A stretch of DNA of 60,573 nucleotides from contig JAETOP010000007.1 in the NCBI GenBank assembly GCA_021771675.1, forward strand, positions 1 through 60,573. The letters run 5' to 3'. A program made the position numbers and the translations under genes. This DNA comes from Oscillospiraceae bacterium. Lineage in GTDB: Bacteria > Bacillota_A > Clostridia > Oscillospirales > Oscillospiraceae. Below, piece after piece: positions 26,323 to 34,520 of this stretch; the stretch's first letter is position 1; every line of letters starts with the position of its first letter. Under the pieces are notes generated by a model. That model did not search any database and was not told the DNA's origin. It saw only the letters and a program-made list of their open reading frames with translations.

Positions 26323-26459
26323 ATTTATTGATCCTCCCATCCTTCGCTGTGAAACAAAGCTGTTTCCTGGCTTCCTCCAAGGACAAGCATTTACTTTACC
26401 TGCCCTATCCAACAGTTTACTGGTTATTACGTGTCTGGAAATCATTTTTTCATACAGTT

Positions 26460-26488
26460 ATTATAAAGCCCTCTTCAACAGGTTGCAA
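26460..26488 (-). promoter_or_regulatory. Predicted sigma-A promoter of the SorC-type regulator
   Basis: Reading the minus strand, TTGCAA and a perfect TATAAT are 17 bases apart. Transcription would start about 130 bases before the regulator ATG. Confidence 0.7.
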
Positions 26489-26519
26489 GAAAAAATACCA
26501 AATTTTTCATACGAAAGGT

Positions 26520-26545
26520 ACGGGGGTCGGTTTCCCAACCCCCGT
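26520..26545. terminator. Hairpin after the beta-propeller gene
   Basis: ACGGGGGT pairs with ACCCCCGT. T-rich sequence follows on the plus strand; on the minus strand, where the preceding gene is transcribed, only a short pyrimidine stretch follows. It probably marks the end of the UlaG/ABC operon transcript. Confidence 0.55.
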
Positions 26546-26567
26546 TTTGTCCTTTTTCAAATTCGGC

Positions 26568-27578
26568 TTATCGCCGCAGCGTATAAACAGCCACCTCTCC
26601 GGCGCCGTGGTTGGCAGACAGGATTTTCACGGCATCTCCCTGCCGGTATACTGAGATTTGCGTTGGCCCCACGCCTTGCTCCAGCGTGACCCGCTGCCCA
26701 TTCTCCGGGAAAATGACCTCCAGCTGTTTTTCGCCTCCCCGGCTGCCTGCAATGACCGCATCCTTCCCAAACAATTCTCCCATCCACACCACATGGCCAA
26801 AGGTGATGTCGTACTTGGCAAGCTGCTTCCAGCTTCCCCGGCCCTGTTCATAAATCGCCAGGGTGTCCCCGTGGAAAGGTTCAATCACACCTGCCAGGGT
26901 GCTGCCACCCTTGTGGTACAAGCTGATGTCGCTGGTTGGATTTGTCGTCAGCAGCAGGGGCTGCACAGCGCCGCCTGCGTAATCCGACAGATCAAAATAC
27001 AGTACGCCGTTTTCCGCACAGATATACACCTGATTGCCATCCTCAATGTGCAGGCCGTGATTCTTGGTCAAGCCGCCGAACAGCTCGGTCTGCTCCCACT
27101 GTCCCACGCCGTTCTCCTGGATGGGTGCCACCCACACTCTGCCGGGCTTGGTCCAGTCCTCCTGGAAGTCCTTATCCGCACACAGTTGGCAGGCCAGTAA
27201 GAATTTGCCGTGTTTATTGGTCACCACACCGATGCGGTGGCAGAAGGGCACTTTTGCCACTTCTCGGATCTTCCACTGTGCCATGTATCCGTCCTCCCCC
27301 GGCTCCAGCAAGCACACGGCCGCATCCTTGGACTGGAAGATAGGATAGAACCGGACGATCACCAGCAGCTTCTCCGTGCCGGGAATCTGAATGATGTTCA
27401 TCACACCGGTGTCGCCTTTCCAAAGATCTGCATAGTCACCGGTCTCCGGATCAATGATATAAGCATGCTCCCCCGGAGCCTCACTGGCCACAGCCAGATA
27501 TTGCTTTCCTCCCAGCTGCAGCTGTGCAGTCACATATACCATGGGAAGATCCACAATTTTCCTTTTTTCAATCTGCAT
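26568..27578 (-). CDS. Predicted beta-propeller protein of unknown function
   Basis: Protein of 336 residues with no signal peptide. Strand-rich repeats of about 45-50 residues (for example QYLAVASEAPGEHAYIIDP, KFLLACQLCADKD, DTLAIYEQGRGSWKQL, and a final DAVKILSANHGAGEVAVY) suggest a beta-propeller of the kind seen in sugar lactonases and aldos-2-ulose dehydratases. I cannot assign an activity. It is the last gene of the operon, 15 bases after the permease, and shares the lactonase/transporter transcript. A role in converting the imported sugar or lactone is inference. It could instead be a non-catalytic scaffold. Confidence 0.6.
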   Translation of the reverse strand: MQIEKRKIVDLPMVYVTAQLQLGGKQYLAVASEAPGEHAYIIDPETGDYADLWKGDTGVMNIIQIPGTEKLLVIVRFYPIFQSKDAAVCLLEPGEDGYMAQWKIREVAKVPFCHRIGVVTNKHGKFLLACQLCADKDFQEDWTKPGRVWVAPIQENGVGQWEQTELFGGLTKNHGLHIEDGNQVYICAENGVLYFDLSDYAGGAVQPLLLTTNPTSDISLYHKGGSTLAGVIEPFHGDTLAIYEQGRGSWKQLAKYDITFGHVVWMGELFGKDAVIAGSRGGEKQLEVIFPENGQRVTLEQGVGPTQISVYRQGDAVKILSANHGAGEVAVYTLRR

Positions 27579-27593
27579 TTTATTTCCCCCATT

Positions 27594-28577
27594 TCAAGCC
27601 TCAGAAGCCTGTCTTTTTGCACGCAGCTGTTTCATCTGGATATCCATCAGCACCGCCAGCACAATCACCGCACCGGTGACCACCGACTGTGCGAGGGACG
27701 GAACTCCCAGCAGGTTCATGGCGTTGACAATCAATGTCAGAATCAGAACACCCAGGATACCGCCCAGCACATTGCCTTCGCCGCCGGACATGGAGGTGCC
27801 GCCGATCACAATGGCTGCAATGGCCGTCATCTGAAAGGTGTCGCCCATGCCCGCCTGCGCCGCGCTCTGCCGTGCAGTCTGGAGCACACCTGCCAGGGAG
27901 GCGCCAACCGCCGAAATAATGTACACCGAAAACAGCGTCGTGGTGGTGGAAATACCGGAATACCGGGATGCTGTGGGATTTGCGCCTACGCAGAATACCT
28001 TTTTGCCGAAATTGCTTCGCTGCAGAAGCAGGTACATAACAAAGGTTACGAGAAGCGCCCACACCGTAATCAGCGGGAAGCCGCCGATGTTGCCGGTAGC
28101 CAGCCATCGGAACTGCTTCGGAAAGCCAGAAAAGATGGTGGAGCCCATGAGAATCAGGGCCAAACCATTGGCGCTATAACTTACGCCGTAGGTGGATACA
28201 AAGGGCGGAATTTTGACGATTGCCACCAGGAAGCCATTGATGCATCCGAAACAGGCGCCAACCAGCACCGTCAGGAGAATTGCCGTGGCAATGGGATAGC
28301 CGTGATTCAGAAAATATCCGCAGGCACAGCCGCACAGAGACATGACACCGCCAAGGGAGTTATCGATACCGTGGGTCACAATGCAGCCGGTGGCACACAC
28401 CGACAGAATCAGCAGCACCGAGGCCTGGCGCATGATATTGAACATATTACTGAGCTTAAAAAAGTTCTTGGAAATGCAGGCGGTCACAATGCACAGCACC
28501 AGCAGGATTACAACCCGATACAGGCCGCTTCCGAAGAATATCTCAAAAAAGGATCGTCTCTCTTTTTTCATGGCCAT
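27594..28577 (-). CDS. Ribose-type ABC transporter permease (RbsC-like), 1
   Basis: Permease of 327 residues of the CUT2 (RbsC/XylH) family, with about eight or nine hydrophobic segments and the signature GGTSMSGGEGNVLGGILGVLIL near the C-terminus. Its start codon and the stop of the upstream permease share one base (TGATG), so translation is coupled. CUT2 systems usually use one permease as a homodimer; here two different permeases lie side by side, which suggests a heterodimer. Confidence 0.92.
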   Translation of the reverse strand: MAMKKERRSFFEIFFGSGLYRVVILLVLCIVTACISKNFFKLSNMFNIMRQASVLLILSVCATGCIVTHGIDNSLGGVMSLCGCACGYFLNHGYPIATAILLTVLVGACFGCINGFLVAIVKIPPFVSTYGVSYSANGLALILMGSTIFSGFPKQFRWLATGNIGGFPLITVWALLVTFVMYLLLQRSNFGKKVFCVGANPTASRYSGISTTTTLFSVYIISAVGASLAGVLQTARQSAAQAGMGDTFQMTAIAAIVIGGTSMSGGEGNVLGGILGVLILTLIVNAMNLLGVPSLAQSVVTGAVIVLAVLMDIQMKQLRAKRQASEA

Positions 28578-29536
28578 CAGTTCTCCTTTCTGAGCTTAAT
28601 GCTGACATCAATGGAAATGGCAGCCACCACGATCAGGCCCATCAGGAAGGACTGCGCCTGAGGAGACACGCCGGAGATGTTCAGGCCGGTTTTCAGAATC
28701 TGAATTAAAATCACGCCCAGGACCGTCTTAAAAATATCTCCCCGTCCTTCAGAGAAGGAGTTGCCGCCGATAATGGTGGCTGCAATGGCGTTGAATTCCC
28801 ACTGCTTGCCATAGTCCGGATGACCGGAGGCAGAGCGGGCCGCAAAAATCACACCCGCAATGCCCACCAGGATGCCGCCGACCGTGAAAACCAGCGTCTC
28901 TGCCTTTACCACATTGACGCCGGAGAGAAACAGCGCTTCCCGGTTGCCACCCAGCCCGTACATATTCCGTCCGAAGGGTGTCCGGTCAATGAGGAGCTTC
29001 ACAAGGAGGAACACGGTCACGGCCAGAATCAGCACCATGGGGATTTTCAGCACGCTGCCGTCGGCAATATATCGGAAGCTGCTGTTCAGGGCCGGGATGG
29101 ATTCTCCGTTGGTAATCAGGGAACCCAAGCCGTAGAACATGGTGCCCAGGCCGAAGGTAGTAATGTAGGCGGGAACCTTCCACTTGGCGATGAGAATGCC
29201 GTTGAGGAAGCCGCACAGTGCGCCCGCTGCCACACCCACCAGTGCAGCCAGTGGCCAGGCCAGGCCCTTCTGCATCACCATCGCCACGATGACCGTGCAA
29301 AATGCCATATTGTTGCCCACGGATAGGTCAATCTGTCCTATAAGAATTGCCATGGTCTCAGCCAGTGCCAGAATCAGGAACGGGGATGCCTGCTTGACAA
29401 TGTTCATAAGATTTCTTATGGAGAAGAAATTCTCTCCCGTAAAGGAGAAGGTGATGATAATGGCAAGGAGCATGTACACTACCGGTTCTACATTCAGCAG
29501 CCGCTCTTTCCATGTCCGTTTCTCTGCTTTATTCAT
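28577..29536 (-). CDS. Ribose-type ABC transporter permease (RbsC-like), 2
   Basis: Second CUT2 permease, 319 residues, with the matching signature IIGGNSFSEGRGDIFKTVLGVI and INLSVGN-type motif QIDLSVGNNMAFC. AAGGAGG six bases before the ATG at 29536 fixes the start; a longer in-frame start at 29575 lies within the ATPase gene. It overlaps the end of the ATPase gene by 8 bases. Confidence 0.92.
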   Translation of the reverse strand: MNKAEKRTWKERLLNVEPVVYMLLAIIITFSFTGENFFSIRNLMNIVKQASPFLILALAETMAILIGQIDLSVGNNMAFCTVIVAMVMQKGLAWPLAALVGVAAGALCGFLNGILIAKWKVPAYITTFGLGTMFYGLGSLITNGESIPALNSSFRYIADGSVLKIPMVLILAVTVFLLVKLLIDRTPFGRNMYGLGGNREALFLSGVNVVKAETLVFTVGGILVGIAGVIFAARSASGHPDYGKQWEFNAIAATIIGGNSFSEGRGDIFKTVLGVILIQILKTGLNISGVSPQAQSFLMGLIVVAAISIDVSIKLRKEN

Positions 29537-31034
29537 TGCTGCCTCCTTGCCGGGATCCCAGCATATATTCTGCAATACGCTGATCGGACAGCTCCTGACG
29601 TGCCAGTTCCTTTACAATCCGGCCTTCATACATTACGTATACCCGGTCGCACATGCCGATTACCTCGGGCAGGTCGCTGGAAATCATCAGAATACCACCG
29701 TTTTTTTCAACAAATTCATCCATCAAATTGTGTATTTCTTCTTTGGCACCCACGTCCACGCCGACGGTAGGCTCGTCAAAGATCAAAAATTCGGATTTCG
29801 TCACCATCGCCTTGCCAATAACCACCTTCTGCTGGTTGCCTCCGGAGAGGTTTCCGACCAGCTGCTTTCGGGTCGGTGTTTTGATGGACAGGCTCTGGAT
29901 CATTTGGTCTGCGTTTTCCCGCTCCCAGCGATTAGAATAAAAGAAGTGGCTCCACTTCTGAAATACGCTCAGGCCGATATTGGCTGCCACGGAAAATCTC
30001 AGGATCAAGCCCTGATATTTCCGGTTTTCCGGTACCAGATAGATGCCATGGTTAATCATGGATGAAAACCCTTTCGGACGGATTTTCTTACCCTTGTAAA
30101 AAATCTCACCGCTGAGCACCCGGTTCAGGCCGAAGATGCTCTCCGCCACCTCGGTACGGCCGGAGCCCACCAGGCCAGCCAGGCCAACGATTTCTCCCCG
30201 GTGTACCGTCAAAGAGATGTTCTGCTGCCCCTTTTTCAGGCACAAGTTGTCCATACGAAGCAGCTCTTCTCCGGTTTTTTGGATGTTTCTGTTATAGAAG
30301 TTGGAGACATCTCTGCCAACCATTTGTTTCACGATTTCTTCCCGATCCACATTCTGGCCAGGCATCGTGCTGATCAGGCAGCCGTCCCGGAGAATGGAGA
30401 CCCGGTCTGCCAAGGTTTCAATTTCATTGAGTCTGTGGGAGATGTAGATAATCGCCACACCCTCTTGGCGCAGCTGCCGGATTATCTCCATCAGACTTTC
30501 CACTTCCCGCTTGCTCAGGATTGCGGTGGGCTCGTCAAAAATGATGACCTTTGGTTTCAGATTTACCACCCGGGCGATGTCGATCATCTTCCAGACCGAA
30601 GCACTGTATTCCTTCACAGGCCGGGTCACATCAATATCCACCCCAAAGCTGTGCAGCAATTCCTGCGCCACCGCTTCCATCTTTTTGACATCGAAGAGCT
30701 TTGTGCCTTCCTTTTTCAGCTCATGGTTTATAAAGATATTCCGCGCCACACTCAGATAAGGAATCAGCATCAGCTCCTGATGAACTGCCTCAATTCCCAT
30801 CCGGGAAGCTTCCAGGGGGCCTGCCAGATGGCATTCCTGGCCGTCAATATATACCTTGCCCGAGGTCGGCTTATATGCGCTGAGAATGGTTTTGATCAGC
30901 GTGGATTTCCCTGCGCCGTTTTCACCGCAGAGAGCATGAACTTCACCAGCGTAAAACGAAATATTGATATCCGACAGAGCATGTACGCCAGGGAAACGTT
31001 TGTCGATATGCTCCAATTGAATGATTGGTGTCAT
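29529..31034 (-). CDS. Ribose-type ABC transporter ATPase (RbsA/MglA-like)
   Basis: Duplicated ATPase of 501 residues that powers the CUT2 importer. The first half has Walker A GENGAGKST and a degenerate signature; the second half has GLVGSGRTEVAESIFG in place of Walker A and a canonical signature LSGGNQQK, as is typical of RbsA. Walker B regions (IIFDEPTAIL and LIFDEPTVGVDVG) are both present. I prefer the ATG at 31034 (GAGGG nine bases upstream); 31049 is an alternative. It sits directly after the binding protein gene. Confidence 0.92.
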   Translation of the reverse strand: MTPIIQLEHIDKRFPGVHALSDINISFYAGEVHALCGENGAGKSTLIKTILSAYKPTSGKVYIDGQECHLAGPLEASRMGIEAVHQELMLIPYLSVARNIFINHELKKEGTKLFDVKKMEAVAQELLHSFGVDIDVTRPVKEYSASVWKMIDIARVVNLKPKVIIFDEPTAILSKREVESLMEIIRQLRQEGVAIIYISHRLNEIETLADRVSILRDGCLISTMPGQNVDREEIVKQMVGRDVSNFYNRNIQKTGEELLRMDNLCLKKGQQNISLTVHRGEIVGLAGLVGSGRTEVAESIFGLNRVLSGEIFYKGKKIRPKGFSSMINHGIYLVPENRKYQGLILRFSVAANIGLSVFQKWSHFFYSNRWERENADQMIQSLSIKTPTRKQLVGNLSGGNQQKVVIGKAMVTKSEFLIFDEPTVGVDVGAKEEIHNLMDEFVEKNGGILMISSDLPEVIGMCDRVYVMYEGRIVKELARQELSDQRIAEYMLGSRQGGSNE

Positions 31035-31092
31035 GGCATTTTCCCTCATTTTTGTATCCTTTTTGAATCCGGTGCCGAACCTTGCGGCACTG

Positions 31093-31119
31093 GAAGGGGG
31101 AGCGGGCTGCTCCCCCTTC
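31093..31119 (-). terminator. Stable hairpin between binding protein and ATPase genes
   Basis: GAAGGGGGAGC and GCTCCCCCTTC form a perfect 11-bp stem around five bases. On the minus strand no T-run follows, so it is more likely a 3'-end protector or partial attenuator that keeps the binding protein mRNA more abundant than the rest of the operon. Confidence 0.6.
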
Positions 31120-31140
31120 TGCGTTTTTCAGTTCTTACCG

Positions 31141-32229
31141 TCAGGCGGGATCCTTCCACCAGGCGTTGCCCAGATAGGTGTCGATGGAGTTGCTGTCCAC
31201 GATAACGTCCTCTGCGGTCTTAAAGTCAGGCCATGCCACATACTCGGGGAACAGAGTGCCGTCGTTCAAATAGTTTACCAGGAAGATTGCGCCGATGTAG
31301 CCCAGGGAAACAGGGTCGGGGTTGATGGAGACGGTCAGAGTGCCCTCTGCCATAGCGTTGCTGGCATCCTGGTTGCAGTCAATGCCGGACACGCCGATGC
31401 CGCCGTTCTCAAAGCCCAGGGTCCAGCCTGCATTTTCCATTGCCGCAATGGCACCCATTGCGCACTCGTCATTGCCGCCGATGACCCAGTCGATTTCATC
31501 TTCATCGTACTTCTGGATCAGGTTTTCCATAACGGACATTGAGGTGGCACGGTTGAAGTTGCCGGGCTGCTCTTCCAGCAGCTTGATGCCGGGGTACTTT
31601 TCCAAAACCGCATGGGTGGCCTCAATCTCATCCAGAGCATTCCTAGCCTGCTGGGGACCGGTGATGTAAATGACATTGCCTTCGCCGTTCAGTGCATTGC
31701 ACATATACTCTGCAATCAGGGTTGCCTCGTCAGCGTACTTGGTGCCGTACCAGCCGTAGATCTTGTCGGTGTTGGCCTGGGTGCCCTGCACCAGCACGGG
31801 AATACCAGCGTCCCATGCCTTCTCCAGAGCGGGAACGATGCCGTTGGAGTCCACGGGGTGGATGCAGATCGCATCAACGCCGCGCTGGATCATATCCTCA
31901 ACCAGACGAACCTGATCTTCGTTGCTGTCTGCGGTCTGGGGAGACAGCAGCAGTGCTTCGAAGCCGGCCTCATCGGCAGCCTTCTTGAAGCCGTTGAGAA
32001 CGCCATTCATAAAGGGGTTGGTGTTGTTCTTAACAATCATAGCAATGGTGTAGTTTTCTTTTGCCTTGACTTCCGTGGTTGCATTCCAGCCCAGGCCAGT
32101 GACTGGCATCTCAATGGACTCAGGCTTTACCGCAGCGGGATCATTGAATGCGATGGTTTCTGCCAGTGCAGATGCACCGCAGCCTAGCAGCAAGAGCAGC
32201 ACCAGGCACAGGGATAACAGCTTCTTCAT
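31141..32229 (-). CDS. Ribose-type substrate-binding lipoprotein (RbsB-like)
   Basis: Periplasmic-binding-protein-like receptor of 362 residues of the CUT2 family. The signal ends in a lipobox LLGC, so it should be lipid-anchored. The body has NYTIAMIVKNNTNPFMNGVL near the start, QRGVDAICIHPVDSNGI and WVIGGNDECAMGA, matching the two-lobe RbsB/xylitol-binding fold. It would deliver a small sugar or sugar-like ligand to the permease pair. It follows the lactonase gene after 65 bases with a small CAGAGC/GCTCTG hairpin between. Confidence 0.92.
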   Translation of the reverse strand: MKKLLSLCLVLLLLLGCGASALAETIAFNDPAAVKPESIEMPVTGLGWNATTEVKAKENYTIAMIVKNNTNPFMNGVLNGFKKAADEAGFEALLLSPQTADSNEDQVRLVEDMIQRGVDAICIHPVDSNGIVPALEKAWDAGIPVLVQGTQANTDKIYGWYGTKYADEATLIAEYMCNALNGEGNVIYITGPQQARNALDEIEATHAVLEKYPGIKLLEEQPGNFNRATSMSVMENLIQKYDEDEIDWVIGGNDECAMGAIAAMENAGWTLGFENGGIGVSGIDCNQDASNAMAEGTLTVSINPDPVSLGYIGAIFLVNYLNDGTLFPEYVAWPDFKTAEDVIVDSNSIDTYLGNAWWKDPA

Positions 32230-32294
32230 TGATTTTACCTCCTTTTATTTCTCAGAGCTTTGCTCTGATAGTGACGGTATCTTATCTTACAAAA

Positions 32295-33377
32295 TCAATC
32301 GAGTTTTACGTTGCCGTAGACAAAACTCTTCTCCCAATCAAAGCGCTTGCGCCAGTCAGGGTACTTGTATTCCCGCAGATCCTTGTCACGGGGATAGACG
32401 TACAGGCCGCCGCTCTGCATAATGCAGGTTGTGATGGAAGGATCGTTGGCATCTACAATCTTGCTCAGCTCCCGGGGATCAATGTGACTGCTGGCCCAGT
32501 TTTCGTAGTGATCGGGAATGACCACCTTGCCGCCCAGATTTTGGGTAACCCGCATCACATCCCAGGGGTTCATCTTGTCGGTAGCACCAGGAGGGTTGTG
32601 ACCCATGTTGGTGACCACAACATCGATCTTGTGGCGGTCACCGATGGCCTTGTAGCCGTCATGATACAGGCTGTCTGCCAGGAAGATAACGGAGTTCTCA
32701 CCGGTGTCGAACAACAGGGATACCGCATTCTTATCGAAGTCACAGGGTTGACCGGGGCGATAGTCGCCGGTCATGCAGGCCATGGTGTCGTAGTTGCGCT
32801 CAATGGTCACGGTGACATCCTTGCACTGGAAGGTATCGCCGGGATGTACCTCCACAATACGATCTTCTGGAACTCCCCACTTGCGGAACAGTTTGCAGGT
32901 GTTTTCCGGGCCGACATATTTGCAGCTGGTGGTCTCCAGGGTAGCGCATACGGTGTAGTAGTCCGCATGATCCTGATGGTGGTGGGTGCAGAATACATAG
33001 TCCAGATGCTTGAATTTCCAAGGATCGATCACATGGGGATTGGTTCGCTGCCAGGTCATAAAGGGCGCACCACCGGTGCGGCACACACCGCAGTAGTGAT
33101 ACTCACTGTTCAGTGAGGAACCCGAGTAGTTGTCCACCAGGAAGATTGCGCCGCCTGCGGACTTGTACGCCCAAGACGGTCCGCCCAGCATCCACATGCC
33201 GAAGGAGCCCTTTTCAAATTGTGCCTCTTCGATCTGCATGTTGATCATCTGGTGCCACTCGGGGAAGCACTCCTCCAGCCAAATTTCCCGGGTCATTTTG
33301 CGAACCACGCCGGTTCCGGCACTGGTCGGAATGGAATTCACAGCCAGGCGCTCCAGTTCCTTTTGTTCTTTCTCCAT
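32295..33377 (-). CDS. ulaG: UlaG-type lactonase (L-ascorbate-6-phosphate lactonase family)
   Basis: Metallo-beta-lactamase-fold hydrolase of 360 residues, close in length and motif order to UlaG. The metal motif HxHxDH is present as HHHQDH (His132, His134, Asp136, His137), followed by FLADSLYHDGY and VTNMGHNPPGATDKMNPWD, typical of UlaG. UlaG opens the lactone ring of L-ascorbate 6-phosphate in the cytoplasm. Here it heads an operon with a ribose-type ABC transporter and no ascorbate PTS or the usual UlaD/E/F genes, so the natural substrate may be a different lactone. GGAG lies before the ATG. Confidence 0.88.
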   Translation of the reverse strand: MEKEQKELERLAVNSIPTSAGTGVVRKMTREIWLEECFPEWHQMINMQIEEAQFEKGSFGMWMLGGPSWAYKSAGGAIFLVDNYSGSSLNSEYHYCGVCRTGGAPFMTWQRTNPHVIDPWKFKHLDYVFCTHHHQDHADYYTVCATLETTSCKYVGPENTCKLFRKWGVPEDRIVEVHPGDTFQCKDVTVTIERNYDTMACMTGDYRPGQPCDFDKNAVSLLFDTGENSVIFLADSLYHDGYKAIGDRHKIDVVVTNMGHNPPGATDKMNPWDVMRVTQNLGGKVVIPDHYENWASSHIDPRELSKIVDANDPSITTCIMQSGGLYVYPRDKDLREYKYPDWRKRFDWEKSFVYGNVKLD

Positions 33378-33434
33378 AATGTTTACTCCTTTGCTTCAAT
33401 TTTTTTCATTTTTCGACTCGGTTTTTATAACTTT

Positions 33435-33462
33435 AGTATATCTGCTTTTTTTTCTTTGTCAA
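33435..33462 (-). promoter_or_regulatory. Predicted promoter of the UlaG/ABC operon
   Basis: On the minus strand TTGACA (33462-33457) and TATACT (33440-33435) are 16 bases apart. The -35 touches one arm of the inverted repeat at 33462-33536. Confidence 0.75.
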
Positions 33463-33536
33463 TGAAATTATGTGCAATTTTACTTTTTATTTCCTTATAT
33501 CTGCACATTTTCTCATAATATTGCACATAATTTCAT
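33462..33536. promoter_or_regulatory. Long inverted repeat, candidate SorC-type operator
   Basis: ATGAAATTATGTGCAAT (33462-33478) and ATTGCACATAATTTCAT (33520-33536) are perfect 17-bp inverted copies 41 bases apart; a third CTGCACAT word lies between at 33501. SorC-family proteins are tetramers that bind paired sites. The rest of the gap from 33378 to 33726 holds no gene that I can see. Confidence 0.65.
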
Positions 33537-33726
33537 CACACCAGCCATACAAAGGAGTACTTTGTACGAACCGTTTTTCCTGGTTTCAGCATCTTTTCTA
33601 CGTTTTTAAATCAATAATTTTTATGAGAGAGGCTTCAATTTTTTGTCCAGCGTATCACAAAGACACATTCAGAAAATGATTCTCGCTATGGTACAGAAGG
33701 TGCTTGAAGAAATTCCAGGGTAAATG

Positions 33727-33862
33727 AATCCGTTGGAAAACGGTTGGAAAGCCTCAAAAGCTGCTACATAGGGGATAGACCCCAATAGGCTGAAAACTTC
33801 AAAAACGCAACAAAAAACCGCCAAATCTTTCGATTCGGCGGTTAAATGTTTGGCGGGAGAAG
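33727..33862. repeat. Flanking repeat copy A, att-like scar
   Basis: About 136 bases that match 35090-35226 at roughly four positions in five, including a hairpin (AACCGCC...GGCGGTT) and the closing GGCGGGAGAAGGTG. In copy B the same end runs into a tRNA-like 3' terminus. The pair flanks the pgmB fragment and the IS630 element and looks like the two ends of an old integration. Confidence 0.6.
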
Positions 33863-33963
33863 GTGTATTCGCTGCAATGCTGCCCCAGGACGATTTCAAG
33901 ACGATCCATCCGGCTGACACCCCGGAGCTTTTGATTCATTTGCGCATCAAAAGAAATGCCTAA
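33863..33963 (-). pseudogene. 101-bp exact copy of an internal part of pgmB
   Basis: These bases are identical to 43178-43278, inside the beta-phosphoglucomutase gene, and would encode about residues 33-65 of that protein. The copy starts exactly where flanking repeat A ends and stops exactly at the left end of the IS630 element. There is no start codon or remaining gene context, so it is a non-functional fragment. Identity without a single change implies a recent event. Confidence 0.92.
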
Positions 33964-33972
33964 TACTATTTC

Positions 33973-34488
33973 TCAATTAAACAGTTTAACAATCCAATTT
34001 CTCCCGGTAATACTGGAAATGACCTGAGACGACAGTGAGCAGATGGTATCGCACAGGCGGTCAACGACTTTTTCCAGGGTTGTGAATACTTCGTTTCGGA
34101 AGCCGCGTTTGCGGATTTCTTTCCAGATTTGCTCGATTGGATTCATTTCAGGTGTGTACGGTGGGATAAGAAAAAGAACGATATTCTCCGCCAATTCCAG
34201 ACCCGCGGATTTGTGCCATGCAGCGCCATCACAGCAAAGCAATATGACATCCTCTGTATAGCGTTTTGACAGTTCCTTCAGATAGATGTTCATACATACG
34301 GTATTGCAATATGGCATAATCAGGAAAAAGCCATCACCTATCAATGGCTCCACCGAACCATAGGCATAACGGTACTCCCGGATATGGTGACAGGGTACAC
34401 TGGGACGAATCCCTTTTTTGCACCAACAGTTCTTTGGCTTGTTGATTCTTCCGAATCCCGCCTCATCCTGGAACATTACCCTTACCAT
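33973..34488 (-). CDS. IS630 transposase, DDE catalytic part (orfB)
   Basis: Catalytic half of the transposase (171 residues from the first ATG). The DDE triad is visible: Asp in VMFQDEAGFGRI, Asp in LLCCDGAAWHKS and Glu in YTPEMNPIEQIWKEIRK. It lies in the -1 frame relative to orfA, and an in-frame path runs upstream from this ATG to the slippery run near 34535, so the natural product is probably a fusion. All catalytic residues are intact, so the element may be active. Confidence 0.9.
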   Translation of the reverse strand: MVRVMFQDEAGFGRINKPKNCWCKKGIRPSVPCHHIREYRYAYGSVEPLIGDGFFLIMPYCNTVCMNIYLKELSKRYTEDVILLCCDGAAWHKSAGLELAENIVLFLIPPYTPEMNPIEQIWKEIRKRGFRNEVFTTLEKVVDRLCDTICSLSSQVISSITGRNWIVKLFN

Positions 34489-34520
34489 TCTGCCTGTGGA
34501 ATTCTTCAGCTCATCTACCC

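Noticed and set aside
33669..33920. Small minus-strand protein across flanking repeat A
   Set aside because: It crosses the border between the repeat and the pgmB fragment in a frame that is not that of pgmB, so it is accidental.
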